Assembly (NCBI GenBank): GCA_004335635.1 | Contig: QAXH01001700.1 | Location: 1 to 22,140, forward strand | Direction of reading: 5' to 3' | DNA from: Chloromonas sp. AAM2 | Lineage: Eukaryota > Chlorophyta > Chlorophyceae > Chlamydomonadales > Chlamydomonadaceae | DNA length: 22,140 bases | Part shown: positions 18,001 through 22,140 of the stretch, one piece after another | Layout: each line of letters begins with the position of its first letter | Numbering within the stretch: the first letter of the stretch is position 1 | Notes under the pieces: model-generated | Database searches by the model: none | What the model saw: the letters and a program-made list of their open reading frames with translations, nothing else | Told to the model about the DNA's origin: nothing | Translations under genes and position numbers: made by a program

Positions 18001-19982
18001 GTAACGTGCAAATGTCGGGCCACAGTCAAAAGTCTCAGCGTACGCCATCACGAATTGGAAGATTTAGCATTGAATTTCCACTTCCCAGATTAGCGAACGG
18101 ACGACACATAAGCAGAGCTGACCGCTCGTCAATACTGCCGCACTGCTGTCAAACCGACTGTTTGTTTACCCCAACTGCTTGTGGACCTTCTTGTTCTTGC
18201 TGCTTGCTGGCCTGGAACATGACTCTACTGTAGCGACAAAGTAACACCATCCACAACAACAAGCTTCAAGTGTAGCATTTATTCGTTTATTGCGCACCTG
18301 TGCGGACATCTGTCTGCAAAGGCCCTCCAGTTTCCACTGCCATCCTTCCATAGCACATAGTCCTCACCTACAGGCTCATGCACACGGTGTTTACGTAGTC
18401 AGATGCATGTGCAATTAAGCTTGGTGACAAACTGGGCAGAAATTGCCGAAAATGCACTTTACCACATGCCATGCAATACGATACGCATGGGCACACAGCG
18501 TGCGCACGCCCATGAGCACCTAGGCTTGGCAGAAAGGGCCGTTGTATGTGCTTTGCCTCTTTGCCTGCAGGCCCTGCACCACATGACACACACCTCTATG
18601 CATCTCTGCTAAACATCAGGAAGCAGTCACAGGACACAGGCCGGGCCTGACCTACCCTGAGCAAACTCGCGCATATTCCAAGGACTTCTGGTGCTCAAGT
18701 CTGAAAGTTCCGTCGTCACCTGGTTTGGACCCAGGGCTGTCACCTGCCAGCTGGGCTGACGGACGGGCCAATAATCAACCTCATGGAGTCCGAGGGTATG
18801 CATGTCCGGGCGGTGTTTTCTCTACCCGACCCGTAAAAGGACGTTTAATTCTGACATTCACACACTGGGGCATGACAGGAGTCCTCAGCGACAGTACTGT
18901 CACAAACCAGCACACATGCAGGTCCGCAACAAAGCATGGGGCTGCTGCACAAACCTGCTTCGGTTTCCCCCTTTGCTTCACCGCTTCACACAGCAGACAC
19001 TATGGGCACTGCGGCTTGGTCATGCACTGGTGATGCATCACAAGAGCAGGTACACAACAAGGCCTGAGTGTGGTATCCATTGCAGCGTCTTGGGTGGCGT
19101 TTGGTGGATCAACCACATGCCTGTTTTTGTTTGACCTTTTTGTGCCTTGAACTCCGTGGGGTTCACTTTGTTCCTCTCACACGGCGCACAGTGATACTGA
19201 AGGGAACTGATGCCGGGGAGCAGGCTGGGACAACATCCACCCTCGTCTTAGACATCAGCCAGGCTGGCGCTGAGTGTGTCAAACGACAACACAAGCGAAG
19301 CCAACAAAGCAGGCATGACGGGCCAGACGAAGGCACAAACCAAAGTGTCCGTCATGGATGACTCACCCATCAGTGTGATCTGTTGTGGGCGTGTGGGATC
19401 ACTCACCCATCAGTGTGATTTGTTGTGGGCGTGTGGGGTCCAGTTCGTCCAGGGTGCCCACCAGGTACCACACCTTGGTCCATGCAAAGGGCTGCACACA
19501 CGGCACCCACTTCCTATGGCTCACACGATATCATTGATTAATAGTTCACTTGAACTAACCATGAAAAAACTGAACACAAAAGGGCAAAAAGCATTGGTCA
19601 GCGCTGTATCCAACCTTGCCTCGTGGCTGGTTGGCCTTTGCACATGTGCATCATGGTCGCATGGTGCATGTGTACATCGGACCATATCCATCCTCGCCCC
19701 ATGCGTGGTCGACACATGCATGGTGGACATGCCTAATAATACTCGCACCTCGTGCTTTGGCTCAGCTTGTGGTTCAGCATCAGGAGGGTTCATGTGCTCA
19801 GCATGCACAGGTTTGGCCGTTTCCGGCCAGTGCATGACCTCTGGCTCGGCCAACCGCACAAGAGTGCGATTTTGCCTTGGATTGCCTTGTAGCACATGAT
19901 GCTTGGCAAGTGCATGCAGCCATGTGGGCTTGGTGCAACGGGAGCCTGCTGGACTGCGGCATGAGCCAGATGCGACCTGCAT
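11154..19982 (-). CDS. PAO: Gene 2: pheophorbide a oxygenase-like Rieske oxygenase, 18 exons
   Basis: Exons in transcript order, each given low-high: 19749-19982, 19407-19491, 18298-18367, 17793-17979, 17483-17572, 16834-16908, 16379-16424, 16046-16146, 15638-15787, 15066-15104, 14658-14710, 14268-14310, 13907-13935, 13487-13534, 12982-13043, 12393-12442, 11968-12085, 11154-11377 (stop TGA). All introns are GT-AG and the frame is open throughout, giving about 567 residues from the ATG at 19982. Rieske ligands are near C127, H129, C147 and H150; iron ligands near H253, H258 and D384 ([12 protein letters not shown]); the CxxC is at C466/C469; the tail ends in SHADNN. Exons 2-7 and 9-18 match gene 1 in length and phase, so the copies come from a duplication of an already intron-rich gene, now inverted. 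The ATG lies in GCATGCAG, which could instead be an acceptor, so the start is uncertain. Substrate unknown; PAO is the best family match, with TIC55 and PTC52 as alternatives. Both the catalytic residues and the open frame suggest an active enzyme. Confidence 0.87.
11464..11733. repeat. 18-bp minisatellite in gene 2 intron 17 (15 copies)
   Basis: Fifteen contiguous copies of CAGCGCCRTGCAACAGGY. Units 1-6 end in GGC and units 7-15 in GGT, so the array expanded as two blocks. An 18-bp unit keeps one hexapeptide per frame (AMQQAS, NRPAPC, LLHGAG and so on), but the array lies between exons 17 and 18 and these frames are not coding. Confidence 0.97.
12446..12722 (-). repeat. 23-bp minisatellite carrying copies of the exon 16 acceptor
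   Basis: Eleven full copies plus partial ends of AACACTGCATGGGTCACCAA-GGC (variants GCCAGGC and CCAATGC). On the coding (-) strand each unit reads TGACCCATGCAG followed by TGTTGCC. The array runs directly into exon 16, whose own acceptor is the same GACCCATGCAG|GCGAG. Each unit therefore repeats a 3' splice site, and some carry CTGAC, a good branch-point match. Confidence 0.95.
12827..12874. repeat. TA/TG microsatellite tail of dispersed element copy B
   Basis: A TATATA-TGTGTA run in gene 2 intron 15. It sits exactly where copies A and D of the dispersed element have their TACATA tail, so it is probably the expanded tail of copy B. Confidence 0.8.
12830..12960 (-). repeat. Dispersed short element, copy B
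   Basis: The most complete copy. On the - strand it reads GCTTGCTCAGGGTAGGCC, later GTCCTCTGGCGCCTTCCCTG, GGTGTAAATACACACAC and a TG/TA tail. It lies in intron 15 of gene 2, in the same orientation as the gene. Confidence 0.75.
13061..13160 (-). repeat. 20-bp minisatellite in gene 2 intron 14 (5 copies)
   Basis: Five 20-bp copies of ACACACGTTATCCGTTACAA, two of them with one change. On the coding strand each has TTGTAACGGATAACGTGT, hence TGTAA. The array ends 17 bp before the exon 15 acceptor. Confidence 0.97.
13763..13874. repeat. 16-bp minisatellite in gene 2 intron 13 (7 copies)
   Basis: Seven degenerate copies of CAACATGCATGGCAGR, rich in ATGCAT. It lies about 30 bp downstream of the exon 13 donor in transcript direction. 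Confidence 0.9.
14411..14466 (-). repeat. Dispersed short element, copy C
   Basis: On the - strand it reads CTTGCTCAGGGTAGGTCAGG, then GGTGCCCGTCCCGGCCTGAG. The 3' part is diverged and the TGTAA tail is not seen. In gene 2 intron 11, gene orientation. Confidence 0.65.
14811..14908 (+). repeat. Dispersed short element, copy D
   Basis: Reads TTGTTCAGGGTAGGCCAGGA, GCGCCCATCCTCTGACGGC, TTACCTGGTGTAAGTACATA and a short ACATAC tail. It is close to copy A and lacks about a dozen bases in the middle. In gene 2 intron 10, antisense to the gene. Confidence 0.75.
15385..15450. repeat. 14-bp minisatellite in gene 2 intron 9
   Basis: Four perfect copies of AGGCGATCAAAACC and a partial fifth. The array lies within the intron between exons 9 and 10, away from either splice site. 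Confidence 0.95.
15819..15860 (-). repeat. 21-bp duplication upstream of gene 2 exon 9
   Basis: Two copies of AGCGTTATRYAAACACGTTTW, preceded by shorter AGCGTTTG fragments, lie about 30 bp upstream of the exon 9 acceptor on the - strand. The motif resembles the 20-bp array at 13061-13160. Confidence 0.8.
16012..16146 (-). other. Gene 2 exon 8 with three stacked donor sites
   Basis: The exon reads [20 protein letters not shown], then [13 protein letters not shown], and ends at GCAGGG|GTAAGT (exon low end 16046). Two further donors follow within 34 bp: GGG|GTAATT (low end 16030) and AGG|GTGAGT (low end 16012). Only the first keeps the frame into exon 9. Confidence 0.75.
16228..16276 (-). repeat. 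Dispersed short element, copy E (diverged)
   Basis: On the - strand: TTGGTCAGGGTGGGTCGGGG, TGCACATCCCCTGACAGCC. A shortened, diverged copy in gene 2 intron 7, gene orientation. Confidence 0.55.
16379..16908 (-). other. Gene 2 mononuclear iron site (exons 6-7)
   Basis: Exon 6 (16834-16908) reads [15 protein letters not shown]. Exon 7 (16379-16424) reads [16 protein letters not shown]. The H-x4-H iron ligands and the preceding ENV-DP are intact, as in gene 1. Confidence 0.88.
16484..16501. repeat. CATG microsatellite
   Basis: A short GCATGCATGCATGCATGG run in gene 2 intron 6. It is self-complementary. Confidence 0.9.
17793..18367 (-). other. Gene 2 Rieske [2Fe-2S] domain (exons 3-4)
   Basis: Exon 3 (18298-18367) encodes the same 23 residues as gene 1, [16 protein letters not shown] through CPHR. 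Exon 4 (17793-17979) gives [20 protein letters not shown] and [18 protein letters not shown]. All four cluster ligands are present. Confidence 0.93.
18612..18670 (-). repeat. Dispersed short element, copy F
   Basis: On the - strand: TTTGCTCAGGGTAGGTCAGG, CCCGGCCTGTGTCCTGTGAC, TGCTTCCTGATG. It lies in the 1-kb intron 2 of gene 2, the longest intron in the window, in gene orientation. Confidence 0.65.
19361..19440 (-). repeat. 40-bp tandem duplication carrying the exon 2 donor
   Basis: Two adjacent 40-bp copies (19361-19400 and 19401-19440) differ at two bases. Each holds the end of exon 2 (CAAATCACACTGATGG or CAGATCACACTGATGG) and the donor GTGAGT. The donor after 19407 gives the 85-bp exon seen in gene 1. 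The distal one would add 40 bp and break the frame. Confidence 0.93.
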
Positions 19983-22140
19983 GCAACAAGGATAGTAGCA
20001 AGTGGCAGACTGTCGCGGTTGTGGCTGAATGGACTACCTGCTGAAATGTTGTTTCGAGATTTCGTGGATGCGTCAATGCATCTGACCTTGCCTTGCCTCC
20101 GACGACACGCTTATGCAAAAGCTCATATCAGTAGGTAATGCAACTCAAAACTGAAGTGCTGCCATGTCGTTACATGAGCTGCGTCCGCTTGATGCGAATG
20201 TGTCAAGCTGTCAGCCACTTGCTTGATGGCTTTCCGCCATCAGCGCGGAGCCAATCATGCAACATGCTGGTCGCTTACGATTTCATTCCGATGCGTCCAT
20301 GAGGATGCTAGGCGCCCGGGCTGGCACAACATGTTCGCGGCCGTGGGCAGCAGCAGGCGTTAACCCTATTCTGACAAAACGAAGCGCTTTCACAGCTTTA
20401 CCGACAGAGCACAAAGCAATCGAATACTATTGGGGTGGCCAGTGATGCGGTCTGCCGTTGTCACAGTGGTGTCATAGGGTTGAAGTCTGAACCTTGGACA
20501 TAGTCTGAACTCTGATAAAGTGTCTGAAGTTGCGTATAGTTTTATAGACAACAACCTTGTACCAGCAACACAGAGCCCTGAACGCACAATGTAAGGGCGA
20601 GTGTGACCCTCAGTCTTCACCCTCAGTCGTGCCCAGCCCGAGGTTTTGTGCCAAATGTCCCGAGTTCATCCCAGACTCTATACGCATAAAAGCCTCTGGC
20701 AGAACCATTTGCGGACAGCGACCATTTGATTTCATGCCCTGCTTTTGTGCGTGCTACAATACCCTGGCTGTTTTATGACACGATACCACCATAATCCCTC
20801 GGTAGTGAAGCGCTCTCTCTTGTAAAAGAAGTTTGTGTTAACTCTCGTGTTGGGGATTGACCAAGAATCGCCTCGTGTTACCTTCACGCCCTGAAACATT
20901 AATCCCAAAACAAAACTATGACGAAGGAACGGCCACATGGCACGCATGGACTGTCGACATGGCTAGCCTGGACTCCTCTCATGGCACGTATCGCATGGAC
21001 TCTTTGTTTGACACGCTTGGACTAGCATACACACGTTTAGCATACGTCTTCCGAGCCACGAAGGTGTCGTGGTTCAACCGCTCGAGTCAGTCTGTCGTAA
21101 CCTCACAGTAACCCACGTCAGTCGCATATATCAGCTTAACCTTGCCGACATACCCCTCGCTTCCCTCCGCTGTTTTCTGAACATGTGACCAACAAGGTTG
21201 TGAGCCATATGTGACATATGACACACCAGGGTCTGATTTTGCATTCTAGGTGCATAACGATTCACCGGACGCACAGCGTATCGCAACAAGTGATTGCATC
21301 GTTTCACGCCTTGCATTTCTATTCCCCCGCAATTCACCCTCCATTCCACAGCTTGGAGCAACACCGGGTGTCAGCTTCGAGCTTGTGCCACAGCTGTCGA
21401 TGCAGCAGTGTGAAGGCAGCCTGAAGGATAGCACAGCGCCGGCTGCGCGTGCAGCTGAGGTCGCGTCATCTCTGCTGACCTGACTACGGCAGTTTCCCAA
21501 CCGGATGGTCCTAGGTGCATTGTTCCACATGGCTTCTAAGTTAGAGTGCAGCTTCTCTTCAAGATCTGGTGCACTGGATGGGTTGTTGCTGCAAGGCTCA
21601 GCCACAGCGTGGAAGGCTAGAGTCATGTTCCAGGCTTGCTGGCGAAGAGTCTGTCGGGAAGGAGAATGTGCGCTGCAGCAGCGAGCCGCAACACCAGAGA
21701 TTCGAGAGCAGTGTTTCTTACAATTCTGGGAAGAAAGAGATGACCGGACTTGCACACAATTGTGCCTGGTCCTAGAGTATCACAAGTGGTGTGTTGCGAT
21801 ACCTCTCGCTACCAGCACAATGCTGGCAACTTTTAGGCCAGAGAGATCTTAGTCACTCTAAAAGATAGCTCTGTGACTGCATCTGCTAAGAAGCTGACTC
21901 GAGACACTAAACGGTGCAGCCTCACAAACAGCAAACGCCGCCCAGGAAAATAGGCGGGTTGTGACCACAGTCAAACGGACAGCACTGCAATCACCCTAGA
22001 AACCATTGGTCCATGGTTTGACCAAAAGCGACTGTTCAAAGGACAAACCATTCATGTTTTAAAATCACATCTTGTGTGTGTTTGCAGGACAGCACGATAT
22101 GTTTCAAGTAAAAGGTGTGTGTGTGTGTGGGGGGGGGGGG
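19983..22140. other. Right flank, no gene recognised
   Basis: This 2.1-kb stretch lies upstream of gene 2 and should contain its promoter. No core promoter, RNA gene or recognisable coding exon was identified. A + frame at 21505-21852 and a - frame at 21246-21755 overlap each other, and neither shows a family motif. Around 20936-21030 there are loose CATGGCACG/CATGGACT repeats. Confidence 0.45.
22114..22140. repeat. GT microsatellite and poly-G run at the window end
   Basis: A (GT)n run passes into 12 consecutive G up to the last base. This is simple sequence and could mark a contig end or a sequencing artefact. Confidence 0.9.

Noticed and set aside
21246..21852. Overlapping 169-codon (-) and 115-codon (+) ORFs
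   Set aside because: Neither shows a family motif, splice structure or neighbour support, and they compete for the same DNA.

Overview
The window looks like nuclear DNA of a green alga. The evidence is two intron-rich protein genes with GT-AG introns ending mostly in TGCAG or CATGCAG, a plant/algal plastid enzyme family, moderate GC content, many intronic minisatellites, and TGTAA motifs, the usual chlorophyte poly(A) signal. A volvocalean/Dunaliella-like source is an inference; nothing here fixes the species.

The core is a convergent (tail-to-tail) pair of paralogous Rieske non-haem iron oxygenases of the pheophorbide a oxygenase (PAO)/TIC55/PTC52/CAO family, closest in layout to PAO. Gene 1 runs on the + strand from about 1119 to 8614. 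Gene 2 runs on the - strand from about 19982 down to 11154. I could trace 18 coding exons in each by hand. Exons 2-18 have the same length and intron phase in both copies, except exon 8. Each encodes a Rieske [2Fe-2S] centre (CPHR and CxYHxW), the mononuclear iron site (DPAHxxxxHH and a downstream QD), the late CxxC motif of the PAO/TIC55 branch, and a hydrophobic C-terminal anchor ending in SHADN. Both would be plastid membrane oxygenases. PAO opens the macrocycle of pheophorbide a in chlorophyll breakdown, but the substrate of these two copies cannot be read from sequence.

Gene 2 gives a fully open spliced frame (about 567 residues). Gene 1 is open everywhere except at the end of exon 8, where no GT donor is found before an in-frame TGA. 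It therefore uses an unusual donor or is damaged there.

Layout: 1-815, a dispersed repeat and an unidentified 35-codon ORF; 816-8614, gene 1; 8615-11153, a convergent intergenic region with no recognised gene; 11154-19982, gene 2; 19983-22140, a flank with no recognised gene, ending in a GT/poly-G run.

The most unusual content is in the introns. Several tandem repeats have copied splice sites: an 81-bp duplication of an acceptor (gene 1, in frame), a 40-bp duplication of a donor (gene 2), and a 23-bp array in which every unit repeats the acceptor of the next exon. Further minisatellites have units of 14, 16, 17, 18, 19, 20 and 21 bp. A short dispersed element is found five times in gene 2 introns and once at the left edge, but not in gene 1. 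Exon 3 with the end of intron 2 looks like a gene-conversion tract between the copies.
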